From the NCBI RefSeq assembly GCF_932274485.2, contig NC_065879.2:64687459-64751458 (forward strand): DNA of 64,000 nt, written 5' to 3'. Shown here piece after piece: positions 33,201-42,968 of this stretch. The stretch comes from Patella vulgata. Lineage: Eukaryota > Mollusca > Gastropoda > Patellidae. The notes beneath the pieces are model-generated. The model was given only the letters and a program-made list of their open reading frames with translations, was not told the DNA's origin and searched no databases. Within the stretch, counting starts at the first letter, position 1, and the number at the start of each line of letters is the position of its first letter. The position numbers and the translations under genes are program-made.

Positions 33201-34386
33201 ACCGTTTTTACGATAATAAACCAAGCCTTGATTAGCCATGTTTACGGTAAATCATCAACAGCAAAACTTATTTAAATCTACTGAATATCAAAGCCATCCG
33301 ATGGCATCGAGAGTTTATTACGGTCTTGTTAAGTTAATTAATATCTAATTAATAATTTATATAAAATTTAAGTGGCTAAAGAAAGACCTGCAATAGACAG
33401 ATTTGGCTCTTGCATAATGCCTGTTTAATTCTCTGAAATCTAACTTTGCAGAAGCTAACCCCTGTTCATTGGCTAGATGAAAGGTCAATTTAACACCAAC
33501 TTCTTAAATATGTCATTCGACCGTAATGTTTTATAGAAACTACTGGATATCTCTATACACAATTAGCCTGGAGGTCGCGTGTTCGATCCCTGCATTGGCC
33601 GAGAAAGTTCATCCAGATTTTCCGGCGTGGTTCCCCCCCCCCCTCTTGTCAGTGATGCAGGACGGAGGACCTGACAATGACAGCTGTCTGTAGTCATTCG
33701 GATTGGACGAAAAGCCGAGGTCCCGTGGACACATTGGCGTGCACGTAAAAGATCCCTTGACAGTTGGAATTCGATATAAGAGTAGGCCGTAGTGCCGCTG
33801 TCCGGGCAAAATTTCACTCTAGCACACTGTATGGTGTATGGTCGTCTTCATTAGCCCTCCTCGACTGCAACCAATATTAACGTAGGTCGGTTCAATATGT
33901 TCAGTTAACCCTTGTGCTAGATTCAAACTAGCTGAACGACCAGCCATTTTATTAAGGGGACTTTTCATTTGGTACTAGTATCATCTTGGTTGATTTTAGC
34001 ATTGTTTTCCTTTTGATTTATTTTCAATTCAGCTTGTTCGTGATACGTGTGTTTATGGTGATCATAAATGTTATAATTATATAGGTTGGTTTCCGGGACC
34101 GGTGGTTTATGGGAAGATCATTGATACCACGTGCTTGATTTGGTCTGACACGTGTACAGGAAAGGGGGCGTGCAGTATGTATGATATAGATGACCTGAGA
34201 GTGAAATACCATACATTATTTGTCGGTGCTCGATGTATTGCAACCCTGTTCTATGTGGTTGCTCTTATTATTGCTTTAAAGAAGAAACAACCATTTTTCG
34301 TGGACAGAAAAGATAACCCTGCGGAGATGGAAATGATGATCGTAAAGAAAAATGATATACTCAAAACAAAAGGAACAAAAGTTTAA
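23535..34386 (+). CDS. SLCO: Organic anion transporting polypeptide (SLCO/OATP family), complete
   Basis: Nine exons (23535-24222, 25451-25537, 26011-26208, 26925-27089, 27604-27790, 29490-29640, 31578-31738, 32031-32095, 34085-34386) sum to 2004 nt, 667 residues plus stop, with every junction GT-AG and in phase. The family signature D-x-RW-IGAWW-x-G-FL appears as DPRWIGAWWLGFL at residue 266. A Kazal-like Cys-rich extracellular loop (CDIDLCGCDNERYFPVCGSD, then YFSPCHAGC) starts near residue 455. The twelve-helix layout and normal family length fit a plasma-membrane, sodium-independent organic anion exchanger (steroid conjugates, eicosanoids, xenobiotics in known members). The substrate is unknown. 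N-glycosylation sequons (GNIT, NNTF, VNET) lie in the loop at residues 143-170. Introns contain SINEs, two TIR elements and a decayed copy of exon 5. Subfamily was not assigned. Confidence 0.93.
24401..25325. mobile_element. Non-autonomous DNA transposon with about 100-bp TIRs
   Basis: The left end (24401 on) and the reverse complement of the right end (to 25325) share 'gctgaaaagt.ta.c.aatttt', then 'atggtat.aatgcatg', 'atatctggtatcatcagaat', for about 100 bp. The interior has no transposase reading frame and includes the module also found at 7085-7305. A family B SINE interrupts it. Exact ends and target duplication are unclear; superfamily unassigned. Confidence 0.85.
24721..24942 (+). mobile_element. 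SINE family B inside the TIR element
   Basis: 5'-truncated at the tRNA-like head (begins 'atcattgaatcgactggcgt', B-box 'ggtttctaatcccc'). Core intact (tctccgggtcctccggtttc), ends in (CT)n. Target duplication ctccaaagct(g)tttt at 24706-24720 and 24943-24957. The uninterrupted sequence can be read in the related copy at 7185-7200. Confidence 0.9.
25451..25537 (+). CDS. SLCO: SLCO exon 2: helix 5 region
   Basis: 87 nt between TTTAG acceptor and GTAAGT donor, encoding GIISSVGIFGPALGFTLGG. This is the conserved GPALGF-x-LG element of OATPs. Confidence 0.92.
25671..25764 (+). mobile_element. SINE family A, 3' fragment
   Basis: Only the terminal blocks remain: 'aattttcccttatagcacac', 'cgtatatccgtatccattag' and 'ttttaaccccatttcatttg'. 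It lies in SLCO intron 2. Confidence 0.75.
26011..26208 (+). CDS. SLCO: SLCO exon 3: OATP signature and large cytosolic loop
   Basis: 198 nt, CTGCAG acceptor, donor G|GTAGAA (a weaker GTAGAA form). Encodes DPRWIGAWWLGFL, helix 6, then a strongly basic Lys/Arg/Asn-rich cytosolic loop. Confidence 0.92.
26310..26870. repeat. Degenerate tandem repeat in SLCO intron 3
   Basis: Eight to ten AT-rich units of about 55-60 bp built on 'tatattaca.gtgttctttg' plus 'tatttctggattaatacaga'. Early units have the 'tatttggggattattat' variant. Noncoding. Confidence 0.75.
26925..27089 (+). CDS. SLCO: SLCO exon 4: helices 7-8 region
   Basis: 165 nt, TTTCAG acceptor and G|GTAGAT donor. Encodes GLFKSIFRLLSSPIYMC and a hydrophobic helix ending LPKYLESHFHIPTW, typical of the OATP family (LPKY-x-E-x-QF). 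Confidence 0.92.
27486..27590 (+). pseudogene. Decayed tandem copy of SLCO exon 5
   Basis: 'gtaccgtaaatg', then after an internal deletion of about 20 bp 'gctttaaactggcggtattt', 'aattaaaactgacacccatg' and 'ggagtcacctttttctcg' repeat the first two thirds of exon 5 just upstream of it. Frame is lost early (TAA in the exon frame, plus a frameshift). Flanking 'attattatt' tracts precede both copies, suggesting slippage or unequal exchange. Confidence 0.88.
27604..27790 (+). CDS. SLCO: SLCO exon 5: helices 8-9 region
   Basis: 187 nt between ATCTTAG and GTATGT. Encodes GTVNVFGAASGALTGGIL, LKLTPMTCLKLVTG and a following helix. The G-x-x-x-GG motif is typical of MFS helix packing. Confidence 0.92.
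27837..28477 (-). mobile_element. SINE family A copy (SLCO intron 5), split by another copy
   Basis: Body at 27837-28040 (tail side to 'cacgccggaaaatcccgg') and a head remnant at 28452-28477 (minus strand A-box 'ggccacggtagctcagtgag'). Between them sits a complete family A copy in the opposite orientation. Confidence 0.75.
28065..28451 (+). mobile_element. SINE family A, full-length, nested in opposite orientation
   Basis: Complete head (A-box 'ggtggctaagtaggtaaga', B-box 'ggtgttcgatccc') to tail (catttcatttcatttcattt). About 387 bp, one of the best preserved copies. Confidence 0.9.
28478..29489. other. SLCO intron 5, remaining part
   Basis: Apart from the GA-rich tract at 28965-29030, no feature recognised. 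Ends in the ACATTTCAG acceptor. Confidence 0.5.
28965..29030. repeat. GAGAGGG minisatellite
   Basis: Purine-only stretch of 'gggaga' units with G-runs up to seven; low complexity. Confidence 0.9.
29490..29640 (+). CDS. SLCO: SLCO exon 6: Kazal-like extracellular loop
   Basis: 151 nt between TTTCAG and GTAAGA. Encodes CDIDLCGCDNERYFPVCGSD followed by NYFSPCHAGC, the Cys-rich segment between helices 9 and 10 in OATPs. Confidence 0.93.
30007..30787. mobile_element. TA-flanked TIR element (MITE-like) in SLCO intron 6
   Basis: Ends read TA|GAGACTTTTGGCAA on the left and its mirror TTGCCAAAAGTCTC|TA on the right. Subterminal 'cgtatc' and 'gatacg' motifs recur inside both ends. About 780 bp, no transposase frame. 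TA at both borders suggests a Tc1/mariner-type target, which is inference. Confidence 0.85.
30810..31166 (+). mobile_element. SINE family A with target duplication
   Basis: Head with A-box 'ggtggcccagtgaataaga' and B-box 'cgggttcgatccc', body complete, tail 'ctcatttcatta'. Flanked by aatttacatta (30799-30809) and aatttgcatta (31167-31177), 10 of 11 matching. Confidence 0.9.
31193..31355. repeat. Tandem pair of about 83 bp
   Basis: 'aaggtgagctaattcaccga' and 'ccgatttttcaaatattttg' occur twice in order. Lies in SLCO intron 6; noncoding. Confidence 0.85.
31578..31738 (+). CDS. SLCO: SLCO exon 7: end of Cys-rich loop and helix 10
   Basis: 161 nt, TTTCTAG acceptor, AG|GTAAGA donor. Encodes LFTNCSCIEDEKSTAEPGLC, then the VGECPLIWPYVAFN helix. 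Confidence 0.92.
32031..32095 (+). CDS. SLCO: SLCO exon 8: short EDKPLG-type exon
   Basis: 65 nt between ATTACAG and G|GTTTGT. Encodes RSIKESDKPLGIGMSAFLA. The family motif E-x-DKPL-x-x-G supports it despite its size. Confidence 0.9.
32592..33031. repeat. Tandem pair of 229 bp in SLCO intron 8
   Basis: Units start 'aactggcctcactataattt' (32592) and 'aactggccttactataattt' (32821) and stay about 90% alike across their length, ending 'gcttacacttctaactatac'. Noncoding. Confidence 0.9.
33142..33225. repeat. Paralogous segment lacking the family B SINE seen at 19712
   Basis: 'acttcactctgag', 'attgtcattgctac' and 'acgataataaac' match in order the flanks of the SINE at 19712-19962 ('acttcattctgag', 'attgtcaagtaacattgctac', 'acgataataaac'). 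It looks like an empty-site relative of that repeat. Confidence 0.6.
33565..33857 (+). mobile_element. SINE family A in SLCO intron 8
   Basis: Starts inside the head at 'agcctggaggtcgcgtgttc' (B-box kept, A-box gone), body near complete, truncated before the (ATTTC) tail after 'cttcattagccc'. Confidence 0.88.
34085..34386 (+). CDS. SLCO: SLCO exon 9: helices 11-12, C terminus and stop
   Basis: Acceptor TATATAG (34078-34084). Encodes GWFPGPVVYGKIIDTTCLIW (family G-x-IPGP-x-x-FG-x-x-ID), WSDTC-x4-AC, the last helix and a charged cytosolic tail ending TKGTKV. TAA at 34384-34386. Confidence 0.93.
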
Positions 34387-35367
34387 AGACGGCCGACATT
34401 CAAAATTAATTTTCATATTAATTGTGGACGTTATTGGGTACTTAAATTACCGTGCGGTTGATTCTAAAGTGTTAATGAAAATGGCAAGACTAATTTATGT
34501 CTGTTGACTACCAATATTTGCCATAGGGAATCCTTCATTCACAGATGATTGTGGAAATTCTAGTTGCTTCCTTTGATTTATGCTCTTTGTATTGATAATT
34601 CTTTGGCTGTTTACCGTTTTACCGTTAATTTGAGATATCACCAGTTACTTCCCTTGAGTTGAGAATGGTTTCAGACCACCAATTTTTTGCCTATTGACGT
34701 CACTGTTAAATAGCTGTAACATTACAGACTGTAGCGTTTTGTTTAACATTCCGTTGGTTCCAATTTGTATAGGCACAAAGGGGACCGCATTTGGTAATCT
34801 CTGCATCATACTTTAGTAGGGGGTTGACTGTTTAGATTTTTTGCTATGAGGATTTGATGTTGACTGGGGTCAAGAAATGAAAAAAAAAGTCAACCGAAAA
34901 AATGCAGAAAAGAGTAGATAACAATTAAAGGAAAAATTGTCTATTTATAACTCGCACTACATCATGGAATAAGGGGAAATAATTACCGACCTTGGGCCAT
35001 ATCTGAAAGTACATCCCTTGGATTAATCGTGTGTCGCAACATGAAGGCTAATACTGGCATGAAATATGACGTGACAGTCACTGTCTTCTTTCATATAGTT
35101 CGTCATATAACCAGTAAGTTCCGTCTTAATATCTTAGAAAAATACAGTAAATGCAAATATATTTTTTTATAACCATATATAATACCTATATTATTATAAT
35201 AACAAATATATTCCTAATCATTATTTACAATTTTCTACTATTTACTATTTTTATTGATGATACTCTAATCCATTGATTCGAGAAATAAACAATTTTAAGT
35301 CCCCAAAGCTTGAGTTATTTTTAGAATTAAAGCCTCATTTTAAGGGTTAATCATATGAAATTAACCC

Positions 35368-35561
35368 TCTGCTAATCTGAAGGGCATACTAAGGAAATTC
35401 AACCTGGGCAGCGGCGCCACGGTCTACTCTTATTTCGATTCAAATGGTCAATGGCTAATTAACGTGCATGCCGATGTGTATCACGCTGGCAACACCAGTA
35501 TCGAACCTAGATGATCGGTTTCGTGAGCCAGCGCCTATATTCATTGAGCCATCGTTGCCCT
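35368..35561 (-). mobile_element. SINE family A, decayed
   Basis: 'cgggcagcggc'-type block ('cctgggcagcggcgccacgg'), 'ctactcttatttcga', 'cgtgcatgccgatgtgta', then a degenerate head ending 'cattgagccatcgttgccct'. The middle portion is deleted. Confidence 0.75.
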
Positions 35562-36584
35562 CGGCTAGTGTGCCAGATAAGAATACGAGACCTCAATGCT
35601 TCATGCGCGACCATCGTAACCATTTCTAACAAAAGTTATGCTAATAATTGACCGACCATGTCCTGGGTGATATATACATGTATATATATATATTTTAACA
35701 TCGACTATTGAATCGATTCGTGGTCTTTGACGAGTAATTGTCGACAAACAGAGGATATGAAATTATCATAATAGTGCCACAAGGCAATGTATACCTTAAT
35801 GAAATACGGCTACTTGTTTGGTGGTGGGGGCGGGGGTAAGCGGTCTGAAATTGTATCATTGCCTTCGCGTTTTAAGAGGGTCTTGTTTTAAGCGTACCTA
35901 GTTTGTTTTAAGATAATTTAAGACAGAATTGTATAGTGCGTAATCATGCATTTTGATTACATAAGATGCCTCGCAATCGGCCTCATTACAATCATGGACA
36001 ATAGTGTCATATCACAGAGCATAGCTGCGTTTCAGGGGTAACAGCATAAAATGGTGCCAAGAATCCACCCGCAAGTCATCTATACCCTTCTAGAAGACCC
36101 AAATAATCGCCATCCAAGACTTAGTGCCATGTGTGGATGGACATCTGCTTTGTTGTGATTATCATTTCATTATGGTATGTATTCGTAGGAAGTTGGTCGA
36201 CTTGGACATGGACAAAATCATCAGAATGTTATACTTTAGCTATATATGAAATATGCAGCTTTAAATTACATTATACCGTATTCCTAATAAATGTTATCGC
36301 TTCTTTTTATCGTGTTTGTCATGTTCCAATTGCTTAGTCATGGTAAAAAAAACATTAATTTTATCTATCTCTGATTAATTTTTTTATTTCCGTTTTTTTT
36401 TTAAATGTGGGAAATGGCCAGGTGTCAGAACCCTTATAAAACTAAAAGAACAGTTAGTGAAAATTATTAGCGTGAATTGATCCAAGTAAAATGAGGCCAT
36501 TAATCAAGCAAATCATTTTTCTTCTTGTTTTGATTTTGTGTATTGGTGATTTTTCTTTCTAATATCTGAACCTTACTGATTTTC

Positions 36585-36834
36585 AATTCAAGGACAGTAA
36601 AGATTATGTGACACCTTTTCTGTATATAATTCATTCACGAAAAAAATTATCAGTTTTCTATAACTTTAAATACTACTCTTTACAATATATTCTTGCAAAA
36701 GTTGCGTCCAATTCAAGGACAGTAAAGATTATGTGACACCTTTTCTGTATATAATTCATTCACGAAAAAAATTATCAGTTTTCTATAACTTTAAATACTA
36801 CTCTTTACAATATATTCTTGCAAAAGTTGCGTCC
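36585..36834. repeat. Identical 125-bp tandem doublet
   Basis: 36585-36709 and 36710-36834 read the same throughout by eye (starts 'attcaaggacagtaaagatt', ends 'cttgcaaaagttgcgtcca'). No differences noticed, so either very recent or an assembly artefact. Confidence 0.9.
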
Positions 36835-37779
36835 ATTTAAAAAAGGCTTTTTATACGGCCACATTTCGTGCAGGGATATATTGTCTTGAATATTGTCCGT
36901 TCACAATTCTTGTAAACGCTCTGTAGGTAAGAAGTTTAGGGACTTTATTTCAAATTTGCCAGCATTGTTTGGATAGTTATGAATAATTGCCCCTATTCGA
37001 CTATTCGCAGAGTTAAGACCACTGGTAGCAAATCTGATATGTATTTCGTTCGAACTTATGGGATTGTTTGACTAATGTTAAGGTTGAATTCATAAATTCA
37101 TCGTCCATCAATGATAGACGACCGTCGTTTGAAAAGCTGCTGGTGTGCGTATTTTTATACAGTTTTGCTTGACGTGGATTATTCCTATCATGTTGCCGAT
37201 TTTGGGGTACCAATATTTAACATTCTGCATGGCTCTATCAGTTAAATATAATATTAAGGTATTTTGGCAGTGTTTAAAGGTCGTGCGTTTATATTATTGG
37301 GATCCTTGAAATATACGAAAGCGTTAAAATTAATCTTTTAAAAATTATATTATGATTTCTTATCAATTATGTTCGGGGGAATGCGTGAACAGTCCAAATT
37401 GAACGACATTCATTTACGCCTGTCTTGTCGATTTTATACCTTTCTTGGAATTATTATTTTGTCATTTGTGAATCAGCTGTTACTAATTACTTCCGCACTG
37501 CCTTGTAGGATATATTTTATTGTTATTTACAATAAATGGCACTCGAAACTATAGAATACACGACTCGTGAACTGATTATAAAATGTTCATTGTGTCTTAA
37601 ATATTAGATATTAAGATGCCATTTTCACGGCAAGGTAACAACATCAGTATTGATTGAAATTGACTAATATTGAATTCTAATTGAATTATAATTTCAAATG
37701 TTATGGAAAATTTTGAGTTAGAGCTGCAGTTTCTAGTTACACAGGTCGTACCGAATTTATGTTTATATTCCTTGGTTGA

Positions 37780-38010
37780 GGGAAGGGGGCTGAATGGTTA
37801 AACGCGTGCGCTGTAAATGATAAGGTCTGCCATTAAGTCAAATGGAGTGGTGTCGATTCCCCGCTTATACGTGGCCAGGAGCAAGGTCGCCTGTTTAACC
37901 TTATGTGTGTATTGTGGGTACCCTGGTTTCCACACACTGCTAAAGACCCATGCCCACAAGAGAATTATTGAAATAAAATTGAACCATGTGTTAGCCCCGA
38001 AATGACATAT
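37780..38010 (+). mobile_element. SINE family B, diverged copy
   Basis: 'gagggaagggggctgaatgg' head, B-box 'ggtgtcgattcccc', 'acgtggccaggagcaaggtc' core, 'cactgctaaagaccc', 'aataaaattgaaccatgtgt' and 'agccccgaaatgaca'. The G-run is eroded. Confidence 0.85.
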
Positions 38011-38024
38011 TTAAACCATGAAGG

Positions 38025-38195
38025 CAGTGCTCCAAATTATCTTCCGGATCTACAGGTAGAATACACCCCAGATCCCTAGATAAAAATCTTCTTGTTGTGC
38101 CAACATCCAAAACTGTTCGTTTCGGCCAGAAGTGTTTTCACATGTTGCTCCAACAGAATGGAATGAATTAGTCATGGCAACAGCGCATTATAAAT
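38025..38195 (+). mobile_element. 3' coding scrap of a CR1/Jockey-like LINE
   Basis: Across three frames it reads SAPNYLPDLQVEYTP, then RSLDKNLLVVPTSKTVRFG and HVAAP-type 'HVAPTEWNELV', which matches the common LINE ORF2 C-terminal pattern APxYLxDLL...LLxVPxxKxxxFGxRxFxxAAPxxWN. Broken by at least two frameshifts. Confidence 0.65.
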
Positions 38196-38447
38196 AGACT
38201 ATTATGTGTCCCCCTTTTGTCAGGAATTAAAAAAAAACCAATTAATATAAATCTGAATTATATTCTAACTGCTTATATTGCCGAAGAGGTCGTGGATAAC
38301 AAATCACGACAGTGTCATAAACAATGTGAGGCATATGTTTACCCTGGTTGTCAATTAATTTGTTATTTGGTCTACATGTAAGTATTTAATTTTGTGCTTT
38401 ATGAAAATCTTTAGAATCTCTCCATAACTTGTCGCACAGGGTAGCAC

Positions 38448-38471
38448 AAAAAAAAAAAAAAAAAAAAAAAA
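38448..38471 (+). repeat. Poly-A run of 24
   Basis: Uninterrupted A-run. It could be the tail of a retroposon on the plus strand, but no coding sequence abuts it (the LINE scrap ends about 250 bp upstream). Confidence 0.7.
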
Positions 38472-38579
38472 GGTATTTCACTTACCCATAATTAATTAGT
38501 TCATTTGATTGACCCTCAGCGCTTATTTTCATCCGAATAAATACTTAAATTACCAAGAAAACTATATAGTCCCAAATTG

Positions 38580-38840
38580 TTTTTTCCGACGTGGTTTCCC
38601 CTTGTCAGTGATGCAGGACAGAGGGCCTGACAAGGACAGCTGTCTAGTCCTTCGGATGAGACGAAAAACCGAGGTCCCGTGTAAACATTGGAATGCACGT
38701 AAAAGATCCCTTGGCAGTTGGAATTCGATATAAGAGTAGGCGATAGTGCCGCTGCCCGGGCAAAAATGTCCCTCATAGCACACTGTATGGCGTATGCCCG
38801 TCTTCATTAGCCGTTAAACCCCATTTCATTTCATTTCATT
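38580..38840 (+). mobile_element. SINE family A, 5'-truncated, with target duplication
   Basis: Begins 'ttttttccgacgtggtttcc' without the tRNA head and ends in three ATTTC units. Flanks tcccaaattg (38570-38579 and 38841-38850) are identical. 5' truncation with intact duplication indicates target-primed insertion by a LINE. Confidence 0.9.
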
Positions 38841-38979
38841 TCCCAAATTGGTTAAGACTAGTGGAATTTAAAGTGTCACCAAAACAATACTAATACTATG
38901 CATTCTATAGTTTGGTTACGTATGTAAAGTATGGTGAATAAACTTTGGCCAGATATAGGCGTTTTCTACTTTTGTTTGA

Positions 38980-39045
38980 ATTCCAACTGCTAAGGCTTCT
39001 TTTACGTCGATATTCTTTCCGACCCGAACGACCAGGCATAGGTGT
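38980..39045 (-). mobile_element. SINE family A fragment
   Basis: Only 'gaattccaactgctaaggct', 'cttttacgt' and 'ccgacccgaacgacca' remain. Confidence 0.6.
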
Positions 39046-39639
39046 CAACCATGACAATTAGGACCCGGGCTTGAAAATTCCATGTTTTCAAAATTAACAT
39101 GTTGTGTTTGTGTGTGTATTGTGGGTGGGTGTGCGGGCCTTAGCTAATACGATCTGTGCCTGAGGCACGTGTTTTAGTTATGATCATAGGCCTGGACAAG
39201 GCATAATATGATGATTTTTCTAATACCTTGGGATTTCTCCCACTACTAATTTTCATCGTGATAAGGTGGAGATATTGTATAGTGATACATGATGTTCAGT
39301 TTTATTTTATCTTTATCAGGGATCAATAATGAGGGAAGAAACTAACTGAAATTTAAAAAAAATAAATTCATACTATTTTATAACGTCTTTTAATAATATA
39401 TCTTTTATTTTCAAATGAAGACTTCGAATGTGACATCAACCACATGTTTCACATTTCGTGTAAAGATAAAAATAATATAGGAATTTTTACGAACAATTAC
39501 TGCTGGTGCAATATGTAACTTATTCCAAAACTGGTACACGACAAAACGTTACGTTGACATTCTTAACCTCTTGTTTGCCAATGCAGGTCATTATATAGAA
39601 GCGATGTTCACTGGCATGACAAGAAAAGGGTGTTCATTC

Positions 39640-39812
39640 GTAAGAGTAGGTCGAAAAAATTGTGGAAGGAAAATTTTCTGTGAAAAACCAGGAGGTTAGG
39701 CATGTGATCATATTCTTGTCACGTAAAGCATGGGATCGAAACCACGACACTTAAATCAGTGACCTCCTGTGATCTAAAGCATACGCATTAGACTACCCGG
39801 CCACCCAAATCA
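39640..39812 (-). mobile_element. tRNA-headed SINE, family C
   Basis: Minus strand: A-box-like 'ggtggccgggtagtctaatg', B-box 'gtggtttcgatccc', then 'acgtgacaagaatatgatca' and 'ctaacctcctggtttttcac'. The block after the B-box resembles the family B core at lower identity, so families B and C may share a core. Confidence 0.7.
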
Positions 39813-42468
39813 ATTAATCTCAATCTCAAGGAAGTTTGCCTTTGGCAAGGCAAATTAATTGAAAACTGACGAGTATTAATGCAGCAAATTTATTTACAAG
39901 TATACCGTACGGTGTACAATATACATCACACAAATATTTATTTAGTTACCATGGTTCCTTGGTATACAACATTTCAACAAAATACAGCAATCTGACAAAC
40001 AATATAATTAGTAGCCTATCAGAAACACTAGAGAAAATCATTCTCACAAAATATTCTCTGTCTTTTTATTTTTGAAATCAAAATTCACAAATTACTAGAA
40101 TAGAAGTCAAATATAAAGTCAAAAGCAGTATCAAATCACAAAAGCAACATCTCTTCAAATAAAACATAAAAAAATATATCAGTCCAACCTTCTTCAAATA
40201 GATCATAAGGTTTGGCATACTTAGTCTATCGTCTATGCAGTCCGCGTCGGCAACTGCCTTAATAATAAAATAACTACACGTGTTTTTTCTTAACTATTAT
40301 ATTTGTAGATTATCTGGGCTTCTAAGAATTTGAACATATATTGATCAAAAGATTTATGTCAACGTTTATCATGTCGCAGTTCGACTAAGACAATGGTGTA
40401 TTTTGTAATTTTATTTAGCGCTAAATTTCAAATTTCTTTTATTTCTTTTATACTTCGCTCTTGGATTGACATTAAGTGGTTAAAAGATATATCTGTATAT
40501 GTGTATATATTTAAAATTTTACATTTCAACGTCTCGTACCGAGAACACACACAGTGCGACTTTTCTCCTAATTCAGGACGCACTCTCAATGGGTCATTTC
40601 AGTAGAATACGTTTCCTATTAATCGCATATAAAGAAAACTAAAAAATAATTTTATTGTCCAGCTAAAATATTTAGATTTGAATTCGAACAAAAATCAGAC
40701 AAGTCTTGCTTAGATACACACTCTATAACTTTTATACATGAAATATACCATAGGATGTTTTATTAAATAAAAGTATAAATAAATATTTTATCAGATCGGG
40801 ATACAGACAGTCCTAAACCTTATAAACACCCCTTCTGTTGCTTCTTGTAAAGTTTACAAAAAACTCAGAAAATAGGGTTTCATTGGAAAACTATCCCAAC
40901 AAGAATTAGCTGATATCCTGTTAACTCCTGTCTCGGGAATGTTATCCTATGAATTCACTTGAAGCAGATATAACACCAACACAACATTTTTTGTATTAAT
41001 AAACACGAAGAAAAATAAAAGTTTCTATTTTTTTTGGTGTGTGTGGTTAAATATTATCTACCTCAAGTAAGATCTGAATCAAATATTCCAAACAAAAACA
41101 CGTACAACACAAATAGCAGAATGCATCGCTCAATATGAAAATAAAATAAAATAGATGAGTGGATTCTTTCAGGCAGCTGAGAGCATATTACATTTCCAGG
41201 AATCCAAATCTAGATTCCCTACCCAAAGTCGAGTCACAGACCAACAATTTTAACGAATCTGGATTTGACTTCACAGAATGATTAGCTCTGTTGCTGACTT
41301 GTGAATAGTCGTGATTATGAATCGGAAGAATCTCCATCACCGGATTCACAGATGTATGCATAGCAATTAAACACTCCTTGAAATAAGTGACAGGATCTGG
41401 GTGGTTGCTAGTCACTATAGTCCTTTTTGATTGCGCATGTGTTGTAATCAAAGAAGTCATGCGCGCGTGTAAATTTACAATCTGATTATAATACTATACT
41501 GGGCTGGTAGTATAGTTTGGCGGGACAGTGGCCAGTTTTACATCCTATAGTTATATAGTTTAACGAAATGGGTATTAGATTTTGATAAATTGTAATACTT
41601 TATATACCAAATATATATATATAATAAATAATTGCAACAATAGATATATATTTAAATACAAGTAGTAAGTTATTTTAAAAATATATGCAGCTATACTACA
41701 TTACATACTAAATGAATATGGTCATGGGTTGAACTGCTGTCATTTAAATGTCATTATAATAAAGACTTCGTTTGTTCATAGCCTGGCCTCCCACCAGAAA
41801 CATATAGACTTCGTATAGTTAGCCCTCCTTCACGATTAGTGAAATTTCTATCACAAGCAATGCTGACCACTTTATTTTGATCGTGTTTTCCGAGAACTCA
41901 CACTTTCAAATACTTGAAATATTTGATTTAGTCTGTGTTTCACCATTTCGAACATGGAATATAGTCTTTAAGTAACCCATATGAAGAATGCACATATGTA
42001 ACACTTGTTCTCCGGCCTTACTCGCGACACATTATTCAAAATAAAACGAACAAATGAACAAAACATAAACAAATGTGTAGATTAATAAACAAATAACATT
42101 GGCATCTGAAACACACAGGCGCGTTTACTACACCAAATGTTGTAATTTTCTACAGTAACACTTGAAACAAACAGGGACATGGGTACGCCTATCAGGTCCA
42201 ACTCATCAATAATTTGACATTTTGAATGTTTTTGATAATACTGTTTGCTTATATTCCATTAAATGGAATGACGTTGTAATCATTACACAGTGGAACCATT
42301 TGAATGTGTACCAGTTCGGAGTTGATGAAAAAATGATTATTATCAACTAGACAAAAGGTTGCATTGCAAACGTTTTATTGCCATCATCTGCTATTGGTAT
42401 CACGATCCATTATAGGAATTTTCTCATGTCCACTTGCTATCGTTAGTCGATTTTGCCGAATACGCCTA

Positions 42469-42573
42469 TTGGTCTTTTGATCACTAGTTAAGTTCGATTA
42501 TGTTTGTTCTCTTTATCGATTGGTCTTTTGATCACTAGTTAAGTTCGATTATATTTGTTCTCTTTATCGAATG
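42469..42573. repeat. Tandem pair of about 52 bp
   Basis: 'attggtcttttgatcactag' to 'gttctctttatcga' occurs twice back to back, one base different. Noncoding. Confidence 0.9.
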
Positions 42574-42968
42574 ACAACTAACACCCCATTGTAAGTATTT
42601 TGAAATTAGAATGTTTATATACGTGACAAAACTCCTCCTTTACTCTCTTGTCTTCCTCCGTAAAATACAGTTTCCATGAACCAAACGCGAGACTAGGAAA
42701 TAGGACTACGTGTATCCAAATCTGAGGCTAACCTCGAAGTCCGGGGACGGAAACAGGTCGTCAAGGCGAAATTGATTAAAAGTAATACTTCCATTCATAA
42801 TGAATGGTATACAACTTCAAATCAAAAATAAATCGTAGTCCATAAAATCATAGCCTTAGTCGTCATCAGAAGAGGTACGTTTGTCTAATTATATAAATAT
42901 AAAAGTAATTCGAGTCCATTAAACTTTGTCAAGGTCGTCATCGATGATGGAAAATTTAGCAAAAAGGT

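Larger units (their letters stand above)
34387..42968. other. Convergent intergenic spacer between SLCO and chitinase
   Basis: Presumably holds both 3' UTRs; no poly-A site could be fixed (AATAAA-like 'gaaataaac' at 35280 is a candidate for SLCO). It contains SINEs (35368, 37780, 38580, 38980, 39640), a LINE scrap (38025-38195), an exact 125-bp doublet and a 52-bp doublet. An open minus-strand frame at 41188-41460 has no splice or homology support. Confidence 0.5.

Noticed and set aside
38448-38471. Poly-A run as the tail of a processed pseudogene
   Set aside because: No coding remnant or target duplication could be linked to it.
41188-41460. 90-codon minus-strand frame downstream of the chitinase
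   Set aside because: No domain or splice support; probably chance or 3' UTR.
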